From: Candidatus Microthrix subdominans
GTDB taxonomy: Bacteria > Actinomycetota > Acidimicrobiia > Acidimicrobiales > Microtrichaceae
Direction: 5' to 3'
DNA: 64,000 bases
Assembly (NCBI GenBank): GCA_016719385.1
Contig: JADJZA010000007.1
Span: 847,659 to 911,658, forward strand
Shown here: piece after piece, positions 42,242 through 52,300 of the stretch
How positions within the stretch are numbered: the stretch's first letter is position 1
Layout: the number at the start of each line of letters is the position of its first letter
The notes under the pieces: model-generated
The model's input: the letters and a program-made list of their open reading frames with translations, nothing else
Database searches by the model: none
What the model was told of the DNA's origin: nothing
Position numbers and translations under genes: made by a program

Positions 42242-44572
42242 GTGACGTTTTCGTCGATCACCAACCGGGGTGAGTTCTTCTCGAATCACTATCTGGACGC
42301 TGTCATTGGGGGCGACCTGGGTGATCTGCGTAAAGCGTGGGATGAGGCGGAGGGCAAGAGCGAGCCGTCGGCTCGTAGCACTCTGCGCGGCTCAGGGAGC
42401 GGGTTCTTCGCAGCGCGGGCAACGGCAAGCGAAGCCACAGGCGACCGGGCGTCGGAGGCGATCCGCAGTCTCAACGACGTCGTGCTGAAGGCGCTCGGGT
42501 TCACTCCACAGCGCGAGACTCTCGATCTGGTCCGCAACACCACCGACACCCTCACCCTGCTGGTGGCGGCCAAGGCCGAAACCGGCACGGGCCTGTGGCT
42601 GGTCGCGCTCGACGCCGGCCTGGCTGATTCGGCCGACGACCTGTTCGACGACGAGTCGACCCAAGCGGCCGGCGAAGAGGCGGAACAGCAGTCCGCCGGG
42701 CTCCTCCTCGAACCGGGCCAGCGCCGTGGCGACAAGAAGCAGATCACCACAGCAGCCGACGCAGTCGGCGAACTGTTCGCCATAGACGAGCCGCCACGGT
42801 TCGTCCTAGTGCTCGGGGGCCGCATCGCGCTCCTGGCCGAGCGGGCGAAGTGGGCTGAGGGCCGGTATCTGGCGGTCGACCTCGACGCCGCCCTCGAGCG
42901 CAACGACACCAAGGCCAGGGGCGAGCTGGAGACGATCGCCGCATTGTTCTCCGCCGACGCGCTCCTCCCCGGCGGCGCCGATGGCGACGGCGCCCAGAGT
43001 GCGCTTGACGATCTGGTCGAGAAGTCACACAAGCACGCCGTGGGGGTGTCCAAGGAGCTGCGGTCCGGTATCCGGGAGAGCATCGAGATCCTGGCCAACG
43101 AGGTCATCGTCCAGCGTCTCACCAGCAACAAGGCGGTGTATGAGGGCCCCAACCGGGTGGACGCCAAGGTGCTCACCACCCAGTGCCTGCGTTACCTGTA
43201 CCGGTTGTTGGTGTTGCTCTATGCGGAGTCCCGTCCGGAGCTGGGCATCGTGCCCGTGAACGACGAGGCCTACCAGGAGGGCTACAGCCTCGACCGGCTG
43301 CGCGAGTTGTGCCTGGTCGATCTCGACACCGGACACGCCAGAGCGGGCAGCCACCTCAACCAGTCGCTCACCGCCCTGTTCGAGCTGGTCAACGAGGGCT
43401 ACCACCAAGAACACGCCGAACAGCAGATGTTCGTCGACGACGCCAACGTTGCGGACCGGTCCGAGGAGCTTTACCTGCAGTTCCCCGGGTTGGACGCCCA
43501 GCTCTTCGACACCAAATCAACCGAGCTGCTCGACGGTGTCACCCTGCGCAACGAGGCCCTCCAGCAGGTGCTGCGCAAGCTGATGCTGTCCACCGGCAAA
43601 CGCAAGAGCGACTCGGCCGGGTTCATCTCCTATGCCCAGCTGGGCATCAACCAGCTGGGTGCGGTGTACGAGGGGTTGATGGCCTATAGCGGGTTCCTCG
43701 CCACCGGTGACCTGTTCGAGGTGGCCAAGGGCGGCGACCCCGAGGGTGGCACGTGGATGCTGCCCGTCGACGACGCCGACGGCTACCCCGACAACGTGTT
43801 CGTCACCACCGAGGACCCCAACACCGGCCGTCCCGTGCGGGTGCGTCACGCCAAGGGCAGCTTCGTGTTCCGCCTGTCGGGGCGCGACCGGCAGCGTTCC
43901 GCCAGCTACTACACGCCCGAGGTGCTCACCCGCTGCGTGGTCAAGCACGCCCTGGCCGAGCTGTTGGGCACCGACGACTACGCCCCCGAGGGCGGCAGCG
44001 CCCAGATCACCGAGGCCACCGAGCTGCTCGACCTCACCATCTGCGAGCCGGCCCTGGGCTCCGGGGCGTTCCTCAACGAGGCGATCAACCAGCTGGCAGC
44101 CGAGTACCTGAAGCGCCGCCAGGCCGAGCTGGGGGAGTCCCTCGATCCCGACGCCTACCTCCGCGAACTCCAGCGGGTGAAGGCGCACTTCGCCCTGCAC
44201 CAGAGCTACGGGGTGGATCTCAACGCCACAGCGGTCGAGCTGGCCGAGGTCAGCCTGTGGCTCAACGCCATGCACCCCGGGTTGAAGGCCCCGTGGTTCG
44301 GCCTGCAACTGCGCCAGGGCAACAGCCTCATCGGATGTCGCCGGGCCACCTGGAACGCCGACCAGCTGAAGCACCGCCCGTGGGCCGAGACCCGCAAGGG
44401 GCACGTGCAGCCCCGGTGGATCGCAAGCTGTCCGAGCCGCTCGCCGACAGCCACATCCATCACTTTCTGCTGCCCGGCCACGGCTGGGCGGCGGTGGCCG
44501 ACCGCAAGGAGGCCAAGGAGCTGCGGGAAGACGAAGCCAAGCGCCTCAAAACCTGGCGCGCCACCATCTTGA
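42242..44572 (+). CDS. N6-adenine DNA methylase, DrmMI-like, N-terminal part (frameshifted)
   Basis: A 776-residue frame starting with GTG at 42242 (VTFSSITNRGEFFSNHYLDA). Motif I is LTICEPALGSGAFLNEAINQL (Glu602-Gly608), preceded by RSASYYTPEVLTRCVV, the usual entry to the catalytic domain of Eco57I/type IIG and DISARM-class methylases. After about residue 725 the reading frame drifts into Arg/Ser/Pro-rich nonsense and stops at 44570. The natural continuation is in the next frame. Without the rest, the NPPW motif is missing, so this piece alone should be inactive. The large N-terminal region (1-500) is a helical target-recognition or scaffold region. Confidence 0.75.
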   Translation: MTFSSITNRGEFFSNHYLDAVIGGDLGDLRKAWDEAEGKSEPSARSTLRGSGSGFFAARATASEATGDRASEAIRSLNDVVLKALGFTPQRETLDLVRNTTDTLTLLVAAKAETGTGLWLVALDAGLADSADDLFDDESTQAAGEEAEQQSAGLLLEPGQRRGDKKQITTAADAVGELFAIDEPPRFVLVLGGRIALLAERAKWAEGRYLAVDLDAALERNDTKARGELETIAALFSADALLPGGADGDGAQSALDDLVEKSHKHAVGVSKELRSGIRESIEILANEVIVQRLTSNKAVYEGPNRVDAKVLTTQCLRYLYRLLVLLYAESRPELGIVPVNDEAYQEGYSLDRLRELCLVDLDTGHARAGSHLNQSLTALFELVNEGYHQEHAEQQMFVDDANVADRSEELYLQFPGLDAQLFDTKSTELLDGVTLRNEALQQVLRKLMLSTGKRKSDSAGFISYAQLGINQLGAVYEGLMAYSGFLATGDLFEVAKGGDPEGGTWMLPVDDADGYPDNVFVTTEDPNTGRPVRVRHAKGSFVFRLSGRDRQRSASYYTPEVLTRCVVKHALAELLGTDDYAPEGGSAQITEATELLDLTICEPALGSGAFLNEAINQLAAEYLKRRQAELGESLDPDAYLRELQRVKAHFALHQSYGVDLNATAVELAEVSLWLNAMHPGLKAPWFGLQLRQGNSLIGCRRATWNADQLKHRPWAETRKGHVQPRWIASCPSRSPTATSITFCCPATAGRRWPTARRPRSCGKTKPSASKPGAPPS

Positions 44573-47028
44573 AGGCTCCCCAACCAGCGCACGCCAAACG
44601 ACTTGAAGCGCTGGCCGCCGGGGTAGAGGCCATGTGGGCCCAAGCAACCGAGCGCATCCGCCTCACCCAGCAGGGGCTGAGGCGACCGATTGATGTCTAC
44701 GGCGCCACCATCGCCGAACGCGAGCCCGGCACCAGTCGTGCTCAAGCGGAGAAGGCCCTCACCGATCCCGACTCACCGCTGGGCCGATTGCGGACGCTGA
44801 TGGACGCCTGGGTTGGATTGTGGTTCTGGCCCCTCGACACCGGCCAGAGCCCACCGAATTGGGAGCAGTGGCTCCAAATAGCCGAGGAGCTGATCCGTCC
44901 CGACGAGCGACACGGACTAGAAGGCCAACTCGACCTCTTCGATGACCTGGCCCAACTGCTCGATGCCGAGGAGTCCGAGAAGCGCAACCAAACCTCCGTC
45001 GCCGAACTGAAGCAGCAGCACCCATGGCTGGATGTGGCCGTCGGCGCCGCCCGCCGTGAGGGTGCCTGGCACTGGGACCTGGAGTTCGCTCCCGTCTTTC
45101 AGCAGGGCGGAGGCTTCGACCTCCAAGTCGGTAATCCGCCTTGGGTGCGGCCGCGATGGTACGAGGATCTTGTTCTGGCCGAAATCGATCCATGGTGGGG
45201 AATCACTGACCGGTCATCGTCGGCCGAACAGCGTCGACGTAGGTCGCAGAACCTTGCCGCTACAGGGGCACAGGCTCGGTATCTGTTGGAGGTGGCATCC
45301 TCCGAAGGGGTCGGGGAGATTCTGGGCTCTCCAGTCGTACGGGCCGAATTGGCCGGGGTGCATACCAACCTCTACATGACCTTCATGGATACTGCTTGGC
45401 GCAATTCTGCGGACGAAGGAATCACAGGTCTCATCCACCCAGAGAGCCACTTTGTCGATCCCAACGCTGGCCAGCTTCGACGCGCCACCTTTGAGCGACT
45501 CCGCCGGCATTGGCAGTTCATCAACGAGGTCTTCTTGTTTGAGGACATCAACCACAAGACCGTGTTCGGGATCCATGTCTACGGAGCCTCTGAAGCGATC
45601 CGGTTCGCGCAAGCTTCGTACTTGTTCCACCCTGACACGCTTGACCGGTCTCTCGGTCATGACAGCAACGGCGAATCTCCAGGCATTCAGCACGCTGGTG
45701 GAGGATGGGACCTCCGACCTCATAGCTCGCGGATCGTCACGATCGATGTGCAGGTGCTCACGAGCTGGGCGCAACTGTTCGATGAGCCAGGCACGCCACC
45801 GGCGGAGGCGCGGCTGCTCCGGCCGGTGACCGATGCTGACCTCGAAGCGCTGACGGTGTTGTCCAACCAGCCAAAGCGGCTCGCTGACCACGACTACCGC
45901 TGGACGACTGGATGGCACGAGAAGAGTGCCAAGACGGACGGCATCATTCGTTGGGACAGCGCAGTGCCGGGTTCCTGGGACGAGGTCATCCTGCAAGGAC
46001 CGCACTTCTCTGTGGCGAACCCCTTCAACAAGCAGCCCAACGAGAACTGTAAGCACAATCAGGACTACAGCGAGTGGGATCTGGAGGCGTTGCCCGAACG
46101 GGTCACTCCGCGAACGAACTACCAACGGGACTGCGATCTGGCCACTTACGAGGGTGAACAGCCTTCGTGGGATGGCGTCCCAGTCACCTCGATGTGGCGA
46201 GTCATTCACCGATTGATGACTCAGCCAGGTCTCGAACGCTCTCTTCACGCTGCCATTTCCCTTCCGGGACCGCTCCACATCAACGGCGTGCAATCGACTG
46301 TCTTCCTGACCAACAGCGAGGTCGTCGCGTGGGCAGGGCTGTGCTCGGCGCTTCCACTTGACTACCTCGCCAAGATCTCTGGCACCGTCAACCTCTTCGA
46401 TACCTACCTCCAACGCTTTCCCTTCCCAACTGAGGCGGCCGGGTCGCGGGCGCTGCTGCTCCGCACCCTTCGGCTGAACTGCCTGACGGCCGACTACGCC
46501 GCGCTGTGGGAGGAACTCTTCGATCCCGCTTGGCAGCAAGACGAGTGGTTGGACTCATCGCTCACTCGAGTGGAACTCGGAGACATCGGTCCGAAGTGGA
46601 CCATGGACATGCCACTCCGACGGGACCAGGACCGCTGGCAGGCGCTCGTTGAGATCGACGCGCTGGCGGCACTCATGCTCGGATTGTCCGCCGATCAGCT
46701 CTGCGCCATGTATCGCACTCAGTTCGCCGTGCTCCGGAAGTACGAACACAAGATGGTTTTCGACGCCGAGGGTCGGAAGATCTGTGGGTACCACCAGAGC
46801 GCCGGATTCCGCCAGAGCCAACTCCAAGACCAGGCCAAGGCGGGCGACCTCCCCAAGGAGTGGACCAACCTCTGGAAGCTCTACGAGCAGTACGACGCCG
46901 ACCCCGCGTCAGTCGACTGGCTAGGCCACTACGCCCCGCCATTCCGGCGGGCCTTTCGCGAAGAACAGATGGTTCAAGCGGTGCGGTGCCTCACTGCTGT
47001 CCACGCAGGAGGTGGTATGTGTGCCTGA
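44416..47028 (+). CDS. N6-adenine DNA methylase, DrmMI-like, C-terminal part (continuation in another frame)
   Basis: This 870-residue frame continues the methylase: LSEPLADSHIHHFLLPG, then FDLQVGNPPWVRPRW with catalytic motif IV NPPW at 240-243, then a long region of the target-recognition type. One extra C in the CCCC run at 44411-44414 would join this frame to the upstream one as HVQPPVDRKLSEP, giving about 1595 residues. So the gene is broken by one base, by a real indel, an assembly error or, less likely, programmed frameshifting. The GTG at 44416 is a formal start only. It lies 52 bases before the reverse transcriptase gene. Confidence 0.75.
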   Translation: MDRKLSEPLADSHIHHFLLPGHGWAAVADRKEAKELREDEAKRLKTWRATILKAPQPAHAKRLEALAAGVEAMWAQATERIRLTQQGLRRPIDVYGATIAEREPGTSRAQAEKALTDPDSPLGRLRTLMDAWVGLWFWPLDTGQSPPNWEQWLQIAEELIRPDERHGLEGQLDLFDDLAQLLDAEESEKRNQTSVAELKQQHPWLDVAVGAARREGAWHWDLEFAPVFQQGGGFDLQVGNPPWVRPRWYEDLVLAEIDPWWGITDRSSSAEQRRRRSQNLAATGAQARYLLEVASSEGVGEILGSPVVRAELAGVHTNLYMTFMDTAWRNSADEGITGLIHPESHFVDPNAGQLRRATFERLRRHWQFINEVFLFEDINHKTVFGIHVYGASEAIRFAQASYLFHPDTLDRSLGHDSNGESPGIQHAGGGWDLRPHSSRIVTIDVQVLTSWAQLFDEPGTPPAEARLLRPVTDADLEALTVLSNQPKRLADHDYRWTTGWHEKSAKTDGIIRWDSAVPGSWDEVILQGPHFSVANPFNKQPNENCKHNQDYSEWDLEALPERVTPRTNYQRDCDLATYEGEQPSWDGVPVTSMWRVIHRLMTQPGLERSLHAAISLPGPLHINGVQSTVFLTNSEVVAWAGLCSALPLDYLAKISGTVNLFDTYLQRFPFPTEAAGSRALLLRTLRLNCLTADYAALWEELFDPAWQQDEWLDSSLTRVELGDIGPKWTMDMPLRRDQDRWQALVEIDALAALMLGLSADQLCAMYRTQFAVLRKYEHKMVFDAEGRKICGYHQSAGFRQSQLQDQAKAGDLPKEWTNLWKLYEQYDADPASVDWLGHYAPPFRRAFREEQMVQAVRCLTAVHAGGGMCA

Positions 47029-47079
47029 AGTCGCGCCGATTCAAATTGGCCAACCAACCCTCAAAGGAGGTGTCACTTG

Positions 47080-48612
47080 ATGTTCCCTAAAGAACTGATG
47101 AATTTGTGCGACTTCGACAACGTCTTGCGTCATGAATTGCGTCAACCGCTTGAAGGGTTTCCGCAAGCCACATTGGAGCATGCTTTGAGGTGGGACCCGG
47201 ACGGGGCGGCACCTCACTTACGCAAACATCTGATAAAGGGGTTGGGAGGTCGAGGCAGGGAGGTGGTGATGGCCAACAAGTCCGACACCCACTTCCGACC
47301 TCTCAGCCGCCTTGACTTCTTGGCTCGGTTAGGCTTCCGAGCCCTTTCCACCCTAATTTCAGGGCCCGGGCTACCGGCCTTAGATCGGTCTTGGATCGCT
47401 CTAAGTCAATTCAGAGAGTATCCCGCAAACTCCACCGGTGGAAAGTATGTTGTGTCTTGTGACGTGCACAATTTTTATCAGGGTGTGCGACACGCTGACG
47501 TGGTCGATCAGATAGTTGGATTGACAGGTCAGTTGGAAGTGGCGTTGGTACTTAACGAAGCCTTGCAAGGAATGATGAGGGGATCGGTCGGCCTCCCTCA
47601 GTTTTCTGAAGTGTCCGACTTTATATCTGAGCTCGTCGTGAGCGTAGCAGAAAGGCGTCTCCTTAGAAAGGGTTATGACGTCGTACGGTTCAATGACGAT
47701 TTTCGATTCGTCTGCTCATCTTACCGTGAGTCATTGGATGCACTGGAAGAAATCACTATCGAGCTTGCCCGGCTTGGGCTCTCGCTCAATGATAATAAAA
47801 CGTTCATCTTCGGTTCAGCGTTTTATAAGAACTGGATTGCTAGGCCTGATGAGGAGTGGGCAAAGCTTGCAGGTCGGAAGGATGTTAGCCCATTGATCGG
47901 GGACTCGATTTACCGTTCCCTTGACGGTATGATTTTCGTTGATCCTGGGGAATGGCCCGCAATGGCCAAGGCGGCGCGCGCTGCTTTGGCTAACTGGTCT
48001 CAGCATCGTGCCATTGGAGCAGATGATCGGCTCGCATCCCGTCTCCAACTAGATTTAGTGCGTAGGGCTTTGGCGGTCCTCGCCGTCTTGCCAGGGGAGT
48101 ACGCTGATATCAACATTTTGGTGGAGCTCTGGCACAGTGAGCCGCAGTTGTCCGAGCCGATTTCATCCTTCGTCAGTGCTGCCGGTAAAGAGAATAACCC
48201 CATTGGCGCAGCGGCTGTGGAGCGACTTGTGGGATCTTCTAATAGTGGTTACGGCTCGTGGCAGACTATGTGGTTGTTGAAGGCGGTCGCCAGTGTTGAG
48301 AACATCGGCGGGGCTACTAGGTCTTTCGTCCTTAGGGCATTGAACGCTGGAACGTCGTCTGTGGCATCCTTAGGGGCTGTGGCTGCGGCGCAACATCGAA
48401 TCATCGACATCGCAGATGTGGCAGCGATGTTTGACAAAGTCGATGTTGCATCGCAGCCGGAGATAGCAGCGTCCGTAGCCTTTCTTGCGAAGAAAGATAA
48501 CGACAGGAGAATGCGTGCGCTCCGAGGTGAGGGCTACGTTTTGGATCAGATTCTGAAGTATAATTTCGACGAGCTTCAGTGTTTTGATTTTTCGCTGGGG
48601 AGGCAAGTGTAG
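47080..48612 (+). CDS. Abi-type reverse transcriptase (defence-associated RT)
   Basis: A 510-residue protein. RT motif A is YVVSCDVHNFYQGV (Asp 128), then GLPQFSEVSDFISEL for motif B at about 171-185. Motif C reads VRFNDDFRF with Asp 206-207, an FNDD variant of YxDD. GLSLNDNKTFIFG follows. The C-terminal half (about 290-510) is helical with repeated short helices, like Abi and UG-group RTs, and no maturase or HNH domain is present, so it is not a group II intron. A near-perfect AAAGGAGG lies 9 bases before the ATG. Lower GC than its flanks suggests transfer. It is directly followed by a HEPN gene. Confidence 0.78.
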   Translation: MFPKELMNLCDFDNVLRHELRQPLEGFPQATLEHALRWDPDGAAPHLRKHLIKGLGGRGREVVMANKSDTHFRPLSRLDFLARLGFRALSTLISGPGLPALDRSWIALSQFREYPANSTGGKYVVSCDVHNFYQGVRHADVVDQIVGLTGQLEVALVLNEALQGMMRGSVGLPQFSEVSDFISELVVSVAERRLLRKGYDVVRFNDDFRFVCSSYRESLDALEEITIELARLGLSLNDNKTFIFGSAFYKNWIARPDEEWAKLAGRKDVSPLIGDSIYRSLDGMIFVDPGEWPAMAKAARAALANWSQHRAIGADDRLASRLQLDLVRRALAVLAVLPGEYADINILVELWHSEPQLSEPISSFVSAAGKENNPIGAAAVERLVGSSNSGYGSWQTMWLLKAVASVENIGGATRSFVLRALNAGTSSVASLGAVAAAQHRIIDIADVAAMFDKVDVASQPEIAASVAFLAKKDNDRRMRALRGEGYVLDQILKYNFDELQCFDFSLGRQV

Positions 48613-48613
48613 G

Positions 48614-49255
48614 ATGCCATCAGCCCGGACACTGAGACTACGTCGTGGGCTGCTGTCCTCTCAGGCTGAGGAAGTGGTCCACCGACTACATATCGGTTCT
48701 GCACTGCTTGGACGAGTTGGATCGAATCCGGCCGGATTGAGGATCTCGACTAGCGCTATGGGCCCACCCGAGGTGCACAACATCCAGGCATTCCTAGTGC
48801 CGATGGTGCTTGGTGTGGCGGAAGATTTCGCAAAGGTTAGATTGTTTGAGTCGGTAGAACGCCCTGGGACACCTGCAGTCAATGGCGCTGACAGCTGGGT
48901 TCACGCAAAGGCCAGAGCTAGTGCGAGCTGGGATGGTCTCTACGATGGTTGGCGCGAGTGGTGTGATGTGGATGTCAGCGAGTTTGGTAACATCGAGGCT
49001 TTCAAGGCCTGGGTCCAAGTGCGCAATGCTCTTGTTCATGGGGCGGGAAAACTGTCACGTAGGCAGCAGGGCAATCAAAGAGAGCTTGTTGAAGCGTTTG
49101 CAGAGCTGGACGTCAGTTTTCAGGATCAAATATTGCGTTTAGGGGATGGGGCAGCTGAGAGTCTCCTCTCAACTGTTTTGGGTTTTGTTTGTTGGCTGGA
49201 CGGACGGTCATGGCAGTTTATAGATCTTAGGTATGAGAAAGCTTGCGTGGGGTAG
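48614..49255 (+). CDS. HEPN-domain protein linked to the reverse transcriptase
   Basis: A 213-residue helical protein. RNALVH at residues 137-142 matches the RX4H motif of HEPN ribonucleases, preceded by FKAWVQV and followed by GAGKLSRRQQ. The start codon comes one base after the RT stop (TAGGATG), so the two proteins are co-translated. Some Abi RTs, such as AbiA, carry a HEPN domain in the same chain; here it is separate. An RNase toxin role is inferred. The N-terminal 90 residues have no recognised motif. Confidence 0.65.
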   Translation: MPSARTLRLRRGLLSSQAEEVVHRLHIGSALLGRVGSNPAGLRISTSAMGPPEVHNIQAFLVPMVLGVAEDFAKVRLFESVERPGTPAVNGADSWVHAKARASASWDGLYDGWREWCDVDVSEFGNIEAFKAWVQVRNALVHGAGKLSRRQQGNQRELVEAFAELDVSFQDQILRLGDGAAESLLSTVLGFVCWLDGRSWQFIDLRYEKACVG

Positions 49256-49374
49256 CTTGGCCAGTGCCGGAACAGATTGTGGTGAGCTAGGACTCTATTG
49301 AAGGTGGATACCGTTACGTTAGAACGGCACGCGGCAAGAGTCGCCCAACATCGTGCCGACGCTGAAGGGTTTCG

Positions 49375-52300
49375 ATGATTCCGTCGTTGGTGGTCTCTGA
49401 AGTTCGTCAGGCGCTGGTCGAGTATCTGGCCACCACGTTTGCGTTGAGCGACGACGAGACGCGGGACGCGCTCTCGGAGTTTCTGACCGAAGCTGGCGAT
49501 GGGATCTTCCGGGGTCCGTACCTGTCGGTGCGCACTCCGTTTCAGCATGTTGAAGACCGCTGGACGATCCCTCTGGAGTGGCTTCCGGATGACTTCGTCC
49601 CATACGCGCACCAGGCGGCGTCATTTGAGCGGCTGAGCAGCGTTGGTGGGCGTCAACCGGAACCGACCTTGGTGACGACCGGCACAGGGTCGGGTAAGAC
49701 CGAGTGCTTCTTGTACCCGGTTCTGGATCACTGCGCTCGGATGCGCGACGAGGGCCGTCGGGGCATCAAAGCGCTGATTCTGTACCCAATGAACGCCCTG
49801 GCCTCCGACCAGGCTGGGCGCATCGCCAGCCTGATCGCCAGCGAAAGACGGCTGGCCGGGTTGACCGCCGGGCTGTATGTGGGGGAGGCGGGCCGCAACT
49901 CGACGATGGGCCCGGACAATGTGATCGACAAGCGGGAAGCGATCCGGGCCGACCCACCGGACATCTTGATGACCAACTACAAGATGTTGGACTTCCTGTT
50001 GCTGCGCAACGACGACAGGGAACTTTGGGCTGGGAACGATCCCGACACGTTGCAGTACGTGGTGCTGGACGAGTTCCACACCTACGACGGGGCCCAGGGC
50101 ACCGACGTGGCCATGCTGCTCCGTCGGTTGGGCGCCACGCTCGGGGCCGCAGAGCCTGGGCGCCCGCTTGGCAACGCTACGCCGGTGGCCACCTCGGCGA
50201 CGCTTGGCGCCGGGGCCTCGGCTGGTGCTGAGCTGGCCGAGTTCGCCGGGAAGGTGTTTGGGGTGGAGTTTCCACCCGAGTCGGTGATCGGCGAGAGCCG
50301 CCAAAGCGTCGACGAGGCCTGCGAGCCGGTGAATTACGAGCTGCCGATCCCGGACGTGGACGACGTGCTGGGGCTCACCGAACTGGAGGACGTGGCCAAC
50401 GCCTTCTGTGCGTCGACGGATGAGGGTGGCGATTGGTCGGCTCTGGGGACTGACGACGATGCCAGGGTTCGGCTGGGGAAGCGGCTGCTGGCCCACCCGC
50501 TGACGTGGGCCGTGCTGTCGGCGGTGGGGGAGCGCCCCCGTTCGTGGCCCGAAGCGGTCAAGGAGATCGTGTTCCGTGCGCCCAATTGGGGCAGAACCCA
50601 CCAAAACGAGCCGCTGCGGGCCGAGCAGGCGCTGGCGCAGTTCTTGTGGCTGCTATCGATGGCCCGCCGGCGTCGCGGCGCCAGGCTGACCCCGTTGTTC
50701 AGCGTGGAGATTCAGCTGTGGATCCGTGAGGTGTCGCGTCTGTTGCGGAAGGTGCAAGCGAAGCCGTCGTTCCGGTGGCGGGACTCGTCCGCTCCGGTAT
50801 CGGAGGATGATGCGGAGGGCGGAGACACGCTGGAGCTGCCCTCGACGTACTGCCGTCAATGCGGCATGTCGGGCTGGATGGCCATCGCCTCGGAGACCAG
50901 CGATGCGCTGAGCACCAACGCCGGCCACATCTACCGGAGTTCGGTGCAGGGCTCGCCGCTGGCTCGAACGATGTTGGTTGGGCATCCCGACGATGAAGCG
51001 GTCCGCTGGTTCTCGCCCATCGACCACACCTTGAGCGACACCCGGTCCGAGGACGCCCTGCCGGTGTTGGTGACCGGCGGCGAGGACGACGCCCGGGCCG
51101 GCCGCTGCCCTGGTTGTAAGGAACGCGACGCCATTCGGTTTCTCGGGTTGCGGGTGGCCAGCCTGGCGTCGGTGTCGATCAACACGCTGTTTGGTTCCAA
51201 CCACCTGGAGAGCCAGGAGCGGAAGCTGCTGGCCTTCACCGACTCGGTGCAGGACGCCTCCCACCGGGCCTCGTTCTTTGGTGGTCGCACGCACCGCTTC
51301 AACCTGCGGGCGCTGATGAGCCGGGCGCTGATCGATGACGGCGAGATGTCGCTGGCCGAGTTGGGCGAGACGTTGCTCGACGAGGCCACCACCCCCCGGG
51401 AGGTGTTCTCGCTGGTGCCACCCGACCTGCTGCGCCACCCGGTGGTGCGCACGGTGTGGACCGATGCCCCCAAGCCTCGGGCACACGAGCTGCTGGCGGC
51501 GAGGCTGGGCTTCGAGGTCGACCTGGAGTTTGGGCTGCGGGCGCGGGTGGGTCGAACGCTGGAGCTGTCGCGGGCGGCGGCCGCTGCGGTGACGCTGCCC
51601 GACATCGACGACTGGGCGTCGCTGGTGGCCGAGGAGGCCCAACGCGTGTCCGGCGAAGCGATCGACCCGCTGGCGGCGGTCACCTATGTGCGGGGGTTAT
51701 TGGAGCGGCTGCGGCTGAAGGGCGGGCTGATGCACCCGCTGCTGACCCAGTACCTCGACAACGGCGGGGACACCTGGTTTATCTGGGGTGGCCGTCCCGA
51801 TGGTCTGCCGCCCTTCACCAGCGACCGGGGCCGCCCGACGTTCTTCACCACCAGTCCGAAGGGCACCCTGGATTCGCTCAGCTCGCTGAGCGCCACCCCA
51901 ACCTGGGTGGTCGACTGGGCGGTCCGCAGCCTGGGCGTGGCGCCCGCGCTGGGACGGGAGCTCAACCTGCTCACCATGAAGCTGCTGGCCAACGAGACCG
52001 ACACGGTGGTCGCCTGGACTGGATCCGGCCACACGATCTACGGGCTCGACCGCCGCATGGTGAGGATCGGCGATGTTGCCGACGACGAGGAGGCCCCGCT
52101 GACCGCCAGCACCGTGCGCTGCGGTTTCTGCGGTCACCTGCACGTCGCCCCGCCGTCGCAGCTGGAGGCATGGGAGGGCACACCGTGCCTGCGCTACCGG
52201 TGCAGCGGGCGCTTCGAGGCGCTGGAGCCGCGGGAGGTCAACTACTACCGCGACCTGTACCGGGGCGGAAACGTCACCCGGGTGGTCACCGGCGAACACA

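Noticed and set aside
41841..42289. Minus-strand ORFs in the 475-base gap as a small gene or recombinase fragment
   Set aside because: Composition is shadow-like, no motif is present, and the frames overlap the methylase start region.
47080..48612. Group II intron or retron reverse transcriptase
   Set aside because: No maturase or HNH domain, no intron RNA boundaries and no msr/msd-like inverted repeats were seen; the helical C-terminus fits Abi-type RTs.
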